Below are positions 17,013 to 25,799 of a stretch of 64,000 nt of DNA, piece by piece. Positions within the stretch are counted from its first letter, which is position 1. Each line of letters opens with the position of its first letter. This DNA comes from Micromonospora lupini str. Lupac 08. Its GTDB lineage: Bacteria > Actinomycetota > Actinomycetes > Mycobacteriales > Micromonosporaceae. Made by a program: the position numbers and the translations under genes. The notes under the pieces are model-generated. The model was not told the DNA's origin. It made no database searches and saw nothing but the letters and a program-made list of their open reading frames with translations. Location: NCBI RefSeq assembly GCF_000297395.2, contig NZ_HF570108.1, forward strand, positions 609,843 through 673,842, written 5' to 3'.

Positions 17013-17846
17013 TCAGTGGATGCGGTGGGCGGAGATGGTGAGTCGCCAAGTGACCTCACCGGTGGCCGGGACGACCGCCGCGTCGGCCGGACCGGCGTCG
17101 GCCAGGTCAAAGGCGCTACCGAGCATCGGTTCGACGCCGATGCTGCGGTAGGGGCAGTCCTCCGGCCAGCCGCCCAGGTTGCGCCAGAGCGCGGTGCTGC
17201 GGGGCTGGCCGGCACACTCCAGCTCCAGGGTCAGCCGGTCGTCGCCGTCGTACACCTGGACGCGGGGGCAGTCGAGAAGCACCGCGCCGAGGGCGGTGCC
17301 GTCGTCGGGGCCGAGAGTGTCAAGCGTGAGCCCGGCCGGGGTGGGCCACGACCCGGTGAGCCACGGGTCGCCGTCGCGCCAGGCACCCGGCGGGAGGAGC
17401 GCGGCGGCCTCCGGGTGCAGCCGGGTCGGGGTGCCGGCGGGCGCGTCGAGGCGGGCGGTGGGGGAGAGGTCGAGCAGGGCGTGCGCCGCCCAGACGAACC
17501 GGTGGCCGGGGTCGGCGGCCAGGCGGTAGTCGGCCACCACCACGCCACAGTCGTCGGTGATCCGGCGGCTCAGCGTGAACGTCGGCCGCTCGATCACCAC
17601 GGTGCCGGGGCCGGCGCTCCGCCACGGCCGCGACCACACCTCGCCGTGGTCGGGTAACCCGCGCACGGTGGGCAGGCACTCCTCCAGGCCGCCGGCGTCG
17701 ACGAACGCGCCGTCGGGGCGTACGTCGCGTCGGCCGGAGGCCGGGCCCCGCCACAGCCACTCCCGGCCGCCGCCGCGCAGGCTGGTCCACCGGCCGCCGT
17801 GCGCGGCGTCGTACGCCACCCGCAGCGGCACCGGCGTGGTCACCAT
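17013..17846 (-). CDS. aldose 1-epimerase-like (mutarotase fold) protein
   Basis: 277 residues. Galactose-mutarotase-like beta-sandwich sequence: GGRWTSLRGGGREWLWRG, GGLEECLPTVRGLPDHGEVWSRPW with the His expected in the active site, and YRSIGVEPMLGSAFDLADA with the Glu near the C terminus. In the pathway it could interconvert galactose anomers for the dehydrogenase. It is a divergent member, so another sugar or a non-catalytic role is possible. The start overlaps the end of the galactonate dehydratase gene (ATGGTGA), and it ends 11 bases before the aldolase ATG. Confidence 0.75.
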   Translation of the reverse strand: MVTTPVPLRVAYDAAHGGRWTSLRGGGREWLWRGPASGRRDVRPDGAFVDAGGLEECLPTVRGLPDHGEVWSRPWRSAGPGTVVIERPTFTLSRRITDDCGVVVADYRLAADPGHRFVWAAHALLDLSPTARLDAPAGTPTRLHPEAAALLPPGAWRDGDPWLTGSWPTPAGLTLDTLGPDDGTALGAVLLDCPRVQVYDGDDRLTLELECAGQPRSTALWRNLGGWPEDCPYRSIGVEPMLGSAFDLADAGPADAAVVPATGEVTWRLTISAHRIH

Positions 17847-18985
17847 TCGGCGAACGACCCGTCGGCGTGCTGCCAGACCGGGTTGCGCCAGGTGTGCGGG
17901 GTCTGCGCGGCCTTGCGGACCGCCGCCTCGTCCACGGTGATGCCCAGGCCGGGCCGGTCGAAGCGGGCGATGTGCCCGTCCACGAACCGGAACGGCTCCG
18001 GGTCGAGCACGTAGTCCAGCAGCTCCGAGCCGACGTTGTAGTGGATGCCGATGCTCTGCTCCTGGATCAGGAAGTTCGGCGTCGCGAAGGCCACCTGGAG
18101 GCTGGCCGCCAGGGAGATCGGGCCGAGCGGGCAGTGCGGGGCGAGCAGCGCGCCGTACGTCTCGGCCAGCGCGGCGATCCGGCGGACCTCGGAGATGCCA
18201 CCGGCGTGCGACAGGTCCGGCTGGACGACGGCGACCCCGGCCTGCAACGGGGTGAGGAACTCGGAGCGGGCGTAGAGGCGTTCACCGGTGGCCACCGGGA
18301 TCGGGGTGCCGGCGACGATGTCGCGCAGGTGGTGGGCCTGGTCGGGCAGGACCGGCTCCTCCACGAAGAACGGGCGCAGCGGCGTCAGCTCGGGCAGGAT
18401 GCGGCGTACGGCGGCCAGCCCGGCGCGGCCGTGGAAGTCCAGCGCGATGTCCCGGTCCGGGCCGAGCACCTCCCGGGCGGCGGCGACCCGGTTGACGATG
18501 GCGTCCACCTCGGCGGAGGTGGGGATGGCGGAGAGCCGGCCGCAGGCGTTCATCTTGACCCCGGTGAGGCCGGCGGCGACCTGCGCGGCCGCGGCGTCGG
18601 CGACCTCGTCGGGCTCGTCCCCGCCGATCCAGGAGTAGATCCGCACCTTCTCGCGGACGGGCCCGCCGAGCAGGGCGTGCACCGGAGCGCCGTACGCCTG
18701 CCCGGCGATGTCCCACAGTGCCTGGTCGAGGCCCGCGACGGCGCTGGAGAGGATCGGGCCGCCCCGGTAGAAGCCGCCCTTGGTGAGCACCTGCCAGTGC
18801 TGCTCGATGCGCAGGGGATCCTGACCGATCAGGTATTCGGAGAGCACCTCGACCGCGCTGCGCACCACCTCGGCGCGGCCCTCGACGACCGGTTCACCCC
18901 ACCCGACGAGCCCGTCGTCGGTCTCCACCCGGCAGAACAACCACCGTGGCGCGACCAGGAACGTCTCGATCCGCTCGATCTTCAC
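17840..18985 (-). CDS. dgoD: D-galactonate dehydratase
   Basis: 381 residues, enolase superfamily (mandelate racemase/muconate lactonizing group). Metal ligands Asp183, Glu209 and Glu235 and the bases His185 and His284 fall at nearly the same numbers as in E. coli DgoD. PRW near residue 13, VGWGEPVVEGRA and GFYRGGPILSSAVAGLDQALWDI match closely. It removes water from D-galactonate to give 2-keto-3-deoxygalactonate. GTG start overlapping the regulator stop (GTGA); downstream genes encode the kinase and aldolase that use its product. Other sugar-acid dehydratases of the superfamily are possible but less likely given the conserved motifs. Confidence 0.93.
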   Translation of the reverse strand: MKIERIETFLVAPRWLFCRVETDDGLVGWGEPVVEGRAEVVRSAVEVLSEYLIGQDPLRIEQHWQVLTKGGFYRGGPILSSAVAGLDQALWDIAGQAYGAPVHALLGGPVREKVRIYSWIGGDEPDEVADAAAAQVAAGLTGVKMNACGRLSAIPTSAEVDAIVNRVAAAREVLGPDRDIALDFHGRAGLAAVRRILPELTPLRPFFVEEPVLPDQAHHLRDIVAGTPIPVATGERLYARSEFLTPLQAGVAVVQPDLSHAGGISEVRRIAALAETYGALLAPHCPLGPISLAASLQVAFATPNFLIQEQSIGIHYNVGSELLDYVLDPEPFRFVDGHIARFDRPGLGITVDEAAVRKAAQTPHTWRNPVWQHADGSFAEW

Positions 18986-19692
18986 TGACTGCCCCTTCGT
19001 CCCCGTGCCTTCTCGACGTCGCGGACGGCCTTGTCCAGCAACTCACGCATGGCGGTCTCGGCCGCCGACTCGTCCCGCTCGCGCAGCGCGTCGACCACCG
19101 CGCGGTGGCTCGGCACCGGGTCGTCGTGCGCGGCGCCGCCGTGCACGAGGCGGTCGCGTTCGGCGAGCCCGGTCTCCATCACCACCTCCATCCGTTCGAT
19201 CAGCTCGTTGTGGGTGGCGGCGAGCAGCGCGCGGTGGAAGGCGAGGTCGGCGGCGACGGCGGCGGCGGGGTCACCGTCGGCCTCGGCCATCTCGGTGAGT
19301 GCCTGGTCGAGGGCCGCCAGGTCGTCCTCGGTCGCCCGGGTGGCGGCCAGCCGCGCGGCGGCCGGCTCGATGATGGCGCGCACCTCGTGCAGCTTTTCGA
19401 GCAGGCGCTCGTCGGGGCCCTCGGCGAACTGCCAGCGGATCACGTCGCCGTCGAGCAGGTTCCAGTCGGCGCGGGGCCGGACGAAGGTGCCGCGCTTCTG
19501 CCGGGCGTCGACGATGCCCTTGGCGGAGAGGACCTTCAGCGCCTCGCGCAGGGCCGTCAGGCTGACGTCGAACTCCTCCTGGAGCGCGACGATGTTCAGG
19601 GTCGCGCCGGCGGCGATCTCGCCGGTGAGGATGCGACGGGCGATTGCTTCGACGGTCTGCCCGTGGATGCCGCGGCGTGCGTACTGTGCCAA
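18982..19692 (-). CDS. GntR/FadR-family regulator, DgoR-like
   Basis: 236 residues. N-terminal winged helix (QTVEAIARRILTGEIAAGATL, ALREALKVLSAKGIVDARQKRGTFVRP) and a C-terminal FCD ligand-binding domain (FHRALLAATHNELIERMEV, VPSHRAVVDAL) with metal-site histidines. The joint sequence RADWNLLDGDVIRW is also seen in E. coli DgoR, the galactonate-responsive repressor, which supports sugar-acid sensing. Start is TTG at 19692 with AGGAG only three bases away, an unusual arrangement that may keep its level low. Co-directional with the SDR gene upstream (36-base gap) and coupled to dgoD. Likely controls the divergent promoter at 20.5 kb. Confidence 0.9.
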   Translation of the reverse strand: MAQYARRGIHGQTVEAIARRILTGEIAAGATLNIVALQEEFDVSLTALREALKVLSAKGIVDARQKRGTFVRPRADWNLLDGDVIRWQFAEGPDERLLEKLHEVRAIIEPAAARLAATRATEDDLAALDQALTEMAEADGDPAAAVAADLAFHRALLAATHNELIERMEVVMETGLAERDRLVHGGAAHDDPVPSHRAVVDALRERDESAAETAMRELLDKAVRDVEKARGRRGSQ

Positions 19693-19728
19693 TGCTCCTG
19701 GCCTTTTCGCTTGTCGGATCGATCTCTC

Positions 19729-20475
19729 TCAGGCCGAGGCTTTCACCGCTGTCCAGCCACCGTCCACCACGAGGCTCGCGCCGGTGACGTACGCGGCGTC
19801 CGGCGACGCGAGGAAGGCGACTGTCGCGGCCACCTCGTCCGGGGTGCCGAAGCGTTTCGCCACGGTCTCGGCGACGCTGCGTCGACGGTCCTCTTCGGAC
19901 ACGTCGGCCCAGGCGGCGGTGAGGATGGGACCGGGCAGCACGGTGTTGACCCGCACCTGCGGCCCGTACTCGACGGCGAGTTGCCGGCCGAGTGCGACCA
20001 GGCCGCCCTTGGCCGCCGCGTACGCGGGCCGGCCGGGCAGCCCGACAAGCGCGTGCACCGAGGAGATCAGCACGACCGCGCCCGCGCGTGCCCGCAGGTC
20101 GTCCAGGCAGGCGCGGACGCCGAGGAACGAGCCGGTGAGGCTGACGCCGAGCTGGTGGTCCCAGGACTGCCGGCTGGTCTCGTGGGCCGGGGCGACCCGC
20201 ACGGCGTACGCGGTGCTGACGAGGATGTCGATCGGACCGAGATCCGCCCGTACGGCTGTCACGGCGGCCGTCCAGTCGGCCTCCTCGCTGACATCGCCCA
20301 CTACGGACAGTGCGTGGTCGCCGCGAGCGGCCAGTTCTTCGGCCAGCGGCGTCGTGTCGGCCACGTCGAGCAGTGCGACAGCCGCGCCCTCGGCGGCGAG
20401 TCGCCGGGCGATGGCCGCGCCGATCCCACCCATCGCGCCGGTGACCAGCGCGTTCTTGCCTTCAAGCCGGCGCAT
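19729..20475 (-). CDS. SDR oxidoreductase, putative galactose dehydrogenase
   Basis: 248 residues from the ATG at 20475 (AGGTGG upstream); an in-frame ATG at 20508 would add 11 residues. The cofactor motif TGAMGGIGAAIA and Asp41-like acidic position (LLDVAD) point to NAD. The catalytic set is Ser in LISSVHAL and Tyr/Lys in YAAAKGG. The usual NNAG motif is replaced by STAY. First gene of the galactonate operon, so oxidation of galactose to galactonolactone is the natural role; oxidation of another aldose is possible. The promoter region is shared with the sugar-binding protein gene. Confidence 0.85.
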   Translation of the reverse strand: MRRLEGKNALVTGAMGGIGAAIARRLAAEGAAVALLDVADTTPLAEELAARGDHALSVVGDVSEEADWTAAVTAVRADLGPIDILVSTAYAVRVAPAHETSRQSWDHQLGVSLTGSFLGVRACLDDLRARAGAVVLISSVHALVGLPGRPAYAAAKGGLVALGRQLAVEYGPQVRVNTVLPGPILTAAWADVSEEDRRRSVAETVAKRFGTPDEVAATVAFLASPDAAYVTGASLVVDGGWTAVKASA

Positions 20476-20505
20476 AGGCTGATCCACCTGACCTCGCCTT
20501 GGTCT

Positions 20506-20561
20506 CATCTAATCATTAATTACGAAGATATCTTGACAGTCGGCGACGGCCGATGCAACCT
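20506..20561. promoter_or_regulatory. divergent promoter/operator of the galactose locus
   Basis: An AT-rich patch unusual for this window, between the SDR and binding-protein genes. It holds the perfect palindromes TAATCATTA (20510-20518) and AAGATATCTT (20525-20534). TTGACA (20533-20538) overlaps the second and is a good plus-strand -35, with a weak -10 near 20556. The positions fit repression by the DgoR-like regulator or another sugar regulator. Confidence 0.5.
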
Positions 20562-20633
20562 TCTGGTCACACACATTCACCTGGCCGACACATCGCGTCG
20601 TGACGCTGCGTGTCGTAGAGGAAGGACACCACC

Positions 20634-21929
20634 GTGAGCGACTTCGACCCCGGTCGCCGGCGATTCCTTGGCCACCTCGGGCTCGCCGGCCTGGGTGCGC
20701 TCGGCGCGAGCTCGTTCCTCAGCGCATGCGCCAGCTCCGCCAGCGGGCCGGCCACGGGCAGCGGCTCGGGCGCGGTCACCATCCAGTCCAACCTCTCCTC
20801 GCCGCAGGCCAAGGCGGCGATGGAGAAGCTGATCGAGACGTTCAACAAGCAGGGCAAGGGCACGGCGAGCCTCAACACGATCGCCTCGGAGACCTTCCGG
20901 ACCCAGCTCCCGACGTACCTCACCTCGGCGAACCCGCCGGACCTCTACACCTGGTACGCGGGTTCGGTAGCCAACGACTACGCGAGCCGCGATCTGCTGC
21001 TGGACGTCTCCGACGTCTGGAAGTCGCTTGGCGACTACCCCCAGTCGCTGCGCACCCTCTCCACCGACGCCAGCGGCAAGCAGATCTTCGTGCCGATGAA
21101 CAACTACTGGTGGGGCTTCTTCTACCGCAAGTCCAACTTCGCCAAGTGGGGCGTGCAGGAGCCGAAGACCTGGACCGAGTTCCTGGCGGTCTGCGAGACG
21201 CTGAAGAGCAAGGGCGTCCCGCCGATCGGCATCGGCCTCGGCGACACCCCGTGGGTCGCCTCGGCGTGGTTCGACTACCTCAACATCCGCATCAACGGCG
21301 CGCAGTTCCACCGCGAGCTGCTCGCCGGCAAGCAGCGCTTCGACGACCCGAAGGTCAAGGCGGTGTTCACCCGCTGGCGGGAGGCCCTGCCCTACTTCGA
21401 CCCCAAGGGCAAGGCGTACCCGTTCCAGGAGGCGACCACCGCGCTGCTGGCCGGCAAGACGGGGATGTTCCTGATCGGCACGTTCTTCGCCGACGCCGCG
21501 CCCAAGGACGCCCTCGGCGACCTGGACTTCTTCCGCTTCCCGATCATCGACCCGGCGGTGCCGCTGGCCGAGGAGGCGCCGACGGACGGCTTCTTCGCCA
21601 GCGCGAAGACCGCCAACCCGACCGGCACCCGGGCCCTGCTCACCTACCTGGCCTCGACCGAGGCGCAGGAGGCGTACGTCAAGGCCAGCTCCGGCATCGT
21701 CCTGCCGGCCAACCCGAAGGCCAAGGCGTCCGACTCGCCGCTCGTGGCCAAGGGCAAGGCGATGCTCGACGAGGCCAAGGAGCTGACCCAGTTCTTCAAC
21801 CGCGACTCCAGCGACGCACTCCAGCCGACCGCCGACACCGCGCTCACCAAGTTCATCGACAAGCCGGACCAGATCGACGCGATCCTGCGGGAGTGGCAGG
21901 CCGGCGCCGAGAAGGTCTTCAAGGGCTGA
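20634..21929 (+). CDS. ABC transporter sugar-binding lipoprotein
   Basis: 431 residues, extracellular solute-binding protein family 1. The N terminus combines a twin-arginine motif (RRRFLGHLGLAGLGALG) with a lipobox (FLSAC, Cys near residue 27), so it should be exported folded through Tat and lipid-anchored. The mature part shows the family features NNYWWGFFYRKSNFAKWG and PLAEEAPTDGFFASA. GTG start after AGGAAGGA. First gene of the plus-strand transport operon. Likely ligand is an alpha-galactoside such as melibiose or raffinose, inferred from the two alpha-galactosidases downstream. Confidence 0.93.
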   Translation: MSDFDPGRRRFLGHLGLAGLGALGASSFLSACASSASGPATGSGSGAVTIQSNLSSPQAKAAMEKLIETFNKQGKGTASLNTIASETFRTQLPTYLTSANPPDLYTWYAGSVANDYASRDLLLDVSDVWKSLGDYPQSLRTLSTDASGKQIFVPMNNYWWGFFYRKSNFAKWGVQEPKTWTEFLAVCETLKSKGVPPIGIGLGDTPWVASAWFDYLNIRINGAQFHRELLAGKQRFDDPKVKAVFTRWREALPYFDPKGKAYPFQEATTALLAGKTGMFLIGTFFADAAPKDALGDLDFFRFPIIDPAVPLAEEAPTDGFFASAKTANPTGTRALLTYLASTEAQEAYVKASSGIVLPANPKAKASDSPLVAKGKAMLDEAKELTQFFNRDSSDALQPTADTALTKFIDKPDQIDAILREWQAGAEKVFKG

Positions 21930-21930
21930 C

Positions 21931-22848
21931 GTGACAGCAACGATCTCCACGACTTCGGTCACCCCCGTCCGGCGGCGGCGACGGTCGGCGCGACTGTCGC
22001 CGCTGCTGGTGGCGTTCGTCCTGGTGCCGTTCGCGGTCGAGAGCGTCTGGGTGTTCTGGCCGGCGCTCCAGGGCTTCTGGTTCTCGCTCACCCGCTGGGA
22101 CGGGATGTCGTCGCCGGCCTTCGTCGGTACCGACAACTACGTCGAGCTGGCCGGCGACGCCACCTTCCGGGGCGCGCTTGTCAACACGGTCATCTGGCTG
22201 GTGCTCTTCGGCGGGCTCTCCGTGCTGGGCGGCTTCGGCATGGCGCTGGTCCTGCAGAAGGAGCGGCGCGGGGTCGGCTTCTACCGGGCCGCACTGTTCA
22301 CCCCCGTGGTGTTCTCGCTCGTGGTGACCGCGCTGGTCTGGCGGGTGTTCTACCAACCCGACGGCATCGCCGACACGCTGCTGCGGGCCGTCGGGCTGGA
22401 GAGCCTGATCCGGCCCTGGCTCGCCGACCCGCAGACCGCCCTGTACGCGGTGATCCTGCCCGCCCTGTGGCGGCAGATCGGGTACGTCATGGTGCTGTTC
22501 CTGGCCGGCCTGAAGGCCATCGACCCGGCGCTGCACGAGGCGGCCCGGATGGACGGCGCCAACTCCTGGCAGCGGCTGCGGCACGTGACAATTCCCCAGC
22601 TCAAGGGGGTCAACGCGGTGGTGCTCTCGGTCATCGTGATCGACTCGCTGCGCTCCTTCGACATCGTCTGGTCGCTCACCAAGGGCGGCCCGTACCACTC
22701 GTCGGAGCTGCTGAGCACCTACATGTACTCGACCGCGTTCCAGAGCCTGCGGCTGGGCTACGCCTCCGCCATCGCCGTCGTGATCTTCGTGCTCGCGCTG
22801 GCGGTCATCCTCGGCTACCTGGTCCGCGCGTTCCGGGAGGAAGCGTGA
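21931..22848 (+). CDS. ABC sugar transporter permease (MalF-type)
   Basis: 305 residues with six predicted membrane helices and a basic N-terminal tail (RRRRRSAR). The cytoplasmic EAA loop is EAARMDGANSWQRLRHVTIP, which docks the ATPase. Family MalF/UgpA of carbohydrate uptake ABC permeases. GTG start two bases after the stop of the binding protein gene; the stop overlaps the next permease (TGATG). No ATPase gene follows. Confidence 0.95.
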   Translation: MTATISTTSVTPVRRRRRSARLSPLLVAFVLVPFAVESVWVFWPALQGFWFSLTRWDGMSSPAFVGTDNYVELAGDATFRGALVNTVIWLVLFGGLSVLGGFGMALVLQKERRGVGFYRAALFTPVVFSLVVTALVWRVFYQPDGIADTLLRAVGLESLIRPWLADPQTALYAVILPALWRQIGYVMVLFLAGLKAIDPALHEAARMDGANSWQRLRHVTIPQLKGVNAVVLSVIVIDSLRSFDIVWSLTKGGPYHSSELLSTYMYSTAFQSLRLGYASAIAVVIFVLALAVILGYLVRAFREEA

Positions 22849-23669
22849 TGAACAAGCTCCGTACCGGGGCCTTCCACACCGGCATGATCCTGCTGTCGCT
22901 GCTCTGGCTGGGCCCGGTGCTCTGGGTCGTGGTGATGTCCACCCGGTCGTTCGACGACATCGCCGCGCACGGGGTGGGCAGCCTGCCCCGGTCGTTCACC
23001 CTGGACACGTACCGGCAGGCGTGGACCGACGGCGGCGAGCTGCGGGCGCTGATCAACAGCATGGTGGTGACAGTCCCGTCGGTGGTGCTGAGTCTCGGGC
23101 TCGCGGCGATGGCCGCGTTCGCGCTGAGTCGGTTCCGGATCCCCGGCCGGCGGACGATCCTGCTCTTGATGCTCGCCGGCAACCTGCTGCCACCGCAGAT
23201 CCTGCTGATCCCGGTGGCCAAGTTCAGCGAGTTGACCGGCCTGTACGACACGCTCTGGGCGCTGATCGCGGTGCAGGTCGGCTTCGGGCTCGGCTTCTAC
23301 ACGTTCGTCCTGCACGGGTTCATGCGGGACCTGCCGGGTGAGATCCAGGAGGCGGCCACCATCGACGGGGCCGGCACGGCGCAGATCTTCACGCGAGTGA
23401 TGCTGCCGCTGACCCGCCCCGCGCTGGCCGCCCTCGGCGCGCTCTCCTTCACCTGGATCTTCAACGACCTGCTGTGGGCGATCACCGTGCTGCGTACCGA
23501 CGACAACATGCCTGTCACCCCGGCGCTGCTCGGCCTCCAGGGGCAGTTCGTCTCGTCCTGGAACGTCATCGCCGCCGGCACTGTCATCGCGGCCGTTCCC
23601 ACAGTCGCGGTGTTCCTGCGCTTCCAGCGGCACTTCGTCTCCGGCCTGGCGCTCGGAGCGGTCAAGTGA
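22848..23669 (+). CDS. ABC sugar transporter permease (MalG-type)
   Basis: 273 residues, six helices, EAA loop EIQEAATIDGAGTAQIFTRV. Pairs with the preceding permease. As in many actinobacterial oligosaccharide systems, no nucleotide-binding subunit is encoded here. A shared MsiK-type ATPase elsewhere in the genome is the expected partner (established for Streptomyces, inferred here). ATG overlaps the previous stop, and its own stop overlaps the GTG of the GH36 gene, so transport and hydrolysis are translationally coupled. Confidence 0.95.
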   Translation: MNKLRTGAFHTGMILLSLLWLGPVLWVVVMSTRSFDDIAAHGVGSLPRSFTLDTYRQAWTDGGELRALINSMVVTVPSVVLSLGLAAMAAFALSRFRIPGRRTILLLMLAGNLLPPQILLIPVAKFSELTGLYDTLWALIAVQVGFGLGFYTFVLHGFMRDLPGEIQEAATIDGAGTAQIFTRVMLPLTRPALAALGALSFTWIFNDLLWAITVLRTDDNMPVTPALLGLQGQFVSSWNVIAAGTVIAAVPTVAVFLRFQRHFVSGLALGAVK

Positions 23670-25753
23670 CCGCCGAGGCCGGGCAGCGCTGGACGCTGCG
23701 CGGCGCGCACACCGAGTACACGGTCACCGTGCCCGCGCACGGGCGCTGGCTGGAACTTGTCGCGTGGGGGCCGCACGGCGTCTCCGACGGGCCGTCGCCG
23801 GTCGCCTACGACGGCCCGGTGCCGTTCCTCACCGCCGGGGACGCCGCCCCCATCGAGTACGCCACCGACGCCGACCGCCCGTTCACGGGCGCCGACCTGG
23901 TGATCGAGACCGTGGACGGGAAGCGCCGGGTGGGCTTCGTGCACACCGACGCGCGGATCGACGCCGGCCAGCGGGAGCTGGCCGTCGACTTCGCCGACCC
24001 GGTGACGGGACTGCGCGCCACGGTGCACTACCTGGTGCCCGACGGCACCGACGTGGTGCAGCGCTGGGTCGAGCTGACCAACGACGGCACCGCCCCGCTG
24101 CGGGTGGTCCGGGCCGGATCGGGCGGGTTCTGCGTACCGACGCCGCACGGCGCGCTGCTCAGCCACCAGTGGGGGCAGTGGTCGCAGGAGTTCCAGCTCT
24201 CGCATGTCGAGCTGGGCCACGGCACGTTCGGCATCGGCAGCTCCCAGGGCGTACCCGGGCACCTGCACGTGCCCTGGCTGGCCGTCCGCGACACCGCCGA
24301 CCCGGCCGGCCCGGCCTGGGGGATGGCGCTGGCCTGGACCGGCTCGTGGGAGATCAGCGCCGAGCGGGACACCGGCGGCCTGACCCGGGTGCGGGCCGGC
24401 CGCCAACTGGTCGACGGCCCACTGGAGCTGGCCGTCGGCGAGCGGCTGAGCCTGCCGGTGGTCACCGGCGCGTACAGCCCGGACGGCCTGGACGGGCTGG
24501 CCCAGGTCTGGCACACCCACCAGCGGCTGCTGGCCGGAGACCGGCTCACCCCGCGCCCGGTGCTCTACAACTCCTGGGAGGCCACCTACTTCGCCGTCGA
24601 GGCGGAGAGTCAGTTGGCGCTCGCCCGGATCGCCGCCGAGCTGGGTGTGGAGACGTTCGTGGTGGACGACGGCTGGTTCGTCGGCCGGAACGACGACACG
24701 GCCGGTCTGGGCGACTGGACTCCCGACCCGGCCAAGTTCCCCGCCGGTTTCGACACGTTCATCGCCGAGGTCCGCGCGCTCGGGCTGAACTTCGGGCTCT
24801 GGGTGGAGCCGGAGTGCGTCAACCCGAAGTCGACCCTGTACGCCGAGCACCCCGACTGGGTGTACGTCGTCGACGGCCGGCCGCTCACCCCGGTCCGCAA
24901 CCAGTACCTGCTCGACCTGGGCCGGCCCGAGGTAGCCGAGTTCGTTCATTCCACAGTGGATGGTCTGCTGCGTCGGTACGACATCGACTACCTGAAGTGG
25001 GACTTCAACCGGCCGCGTACCGAGCCCGGTCGCCCCGGCGGGGTCGGCCCGCTCGACCTGGACGGCGCGCACGTCGCCAACCTGCACCGGATCTACGAGC
25101 GGCTGCGCCGGGACCACCCTGACGTGCTGATCGAGGCGTGTGCCGGCGGCGGCGGGCGGACCGACCTGGCGATGGCCGCCCGCGCCGACGTCTTCTGGCC
25201 CAGCGACAACACCGGCCCGCTGGACCGGCTGGCCATCCAGTACGGCTTCCTGCACGCCAACGCGCCGCACCTGCTCAGCTCCTGGGTCACCGACGCGCCC
25301 GGCCTGTTCGACCCGCGACCGCGAACGCTTGCGTTCCGGTTCGTGCTGGCGATGGCCGGTGTGCTCGGCATCGGCGCGGACATCCGTGCGTGGACTCCCG
25401 CCGAGCGGGCCGAGGCGGCCGACTGGATCGCCCGCTACAAGGAGATCCGGGACGTCGTCACCCGCGGCGAGGTGCACCTGATCGGTGGCCCCGACCAGGC
25501 CCGCTGCGCCGTGCAGTACACCGCGCCGGACGAGCGTCGGGTGGTCGTACTGGCCTGGCACACCGGCCGGCTCGACGGCGCCGGCCTGCTTCCGTCGCGC
25601 CCGGTCCGGCTGCCGCTGCGCGGCCTCGACCCGGCCGCCCGCTACTCCGACGGCGACCGGCACTACTCGGGCAGCCACCTCGCCGCGGTAGGCCTGCCCG
25701 TGCGGTGGAGCGCGACCCACGACGCCGACCTCATCGTGCTGACCCGCGACTGA
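23666..25753 (+). CDS. cytoplasmic GH36 alpha-galactosidase
   Basis: 695 residues, typical GH36 length, no signal peptide. Central TIM barrel with NSWEATYF, the VVDDGWF motif, the nucleophile in LKWDFNR (Asp446) and the acid/base in WPSDNTGP (Asp514), plus EACAGGGGRTD. An N-terminal beta-supersandwich and a C-terminal sheet domain flank the barrel. It would split imported alpha-galactosides to free galactose plus sugar. GTG start overlaps the permease stop. The free galactose then feeds the divergent galactonate genes. Confidence 0.95.
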   Translation: MTAEAGQRWTLRGAHTEYTVTVPAHGRWLELVAWGPHGVSDGPSPVAYDGPVPFLTAGDAAPIEYATDADRPFTGADLVIETVDGKRRVGFVHTDARIDAGQRELAVDFADPVTGLRATVHYLVPDGTDVVQRWVELTNDGTAPLRVVRAGSGGFCVPTPHGALLSHQWGQWSQEFQLSHVELGHGTFGIGSSQGVPGHLHVPWLAVRDTADPAGPAWGMALAWTGSWEISAERDTGGLTRVRAGRQLVDGPLELAVGERLSLPVVTGAYSPDGLDGLAQVWHTHQRLLAGDRLTPRPVLYNSWEATYFAVEAESQLALARIAAELGVETFVVDDGWFVGRNDDTAGLGDWTPDPAKFPAGFDTFIAEVRALGLNFGLWVEPECVNPKSTLYAEHPDWVYVVDGRPLTPVRNQYLLDLGRPEVAEFVHSTVDGLLRRYDIDYLKWDFNRPRTEPGRPGGVGPLDLDGAHVANLHRIYERLRRDHPDVLIEACAGGGGRTDLAMAARADVFWPSDNTGPLDRLAIQYGFLHANAPHLLSSWVTDAPGLFDPRPRTLAFRFVLAMAGVLGIGADIRAWTPAERAEAADWIARYKEIRDVVTRGEVHLIGGPDQARCAVQYTAPDERRVVVLAWHTGRLDGAGLLPSRPVRLPLRGLDPAARYSDGDRHYSGSHLAAVGLPVRWSATHDADLIVLTRD

Positions 25754-25799
25754 GGCCGGAGCACCACCACCCCCACCCCCGAGGGACAGGAGTACCTCC

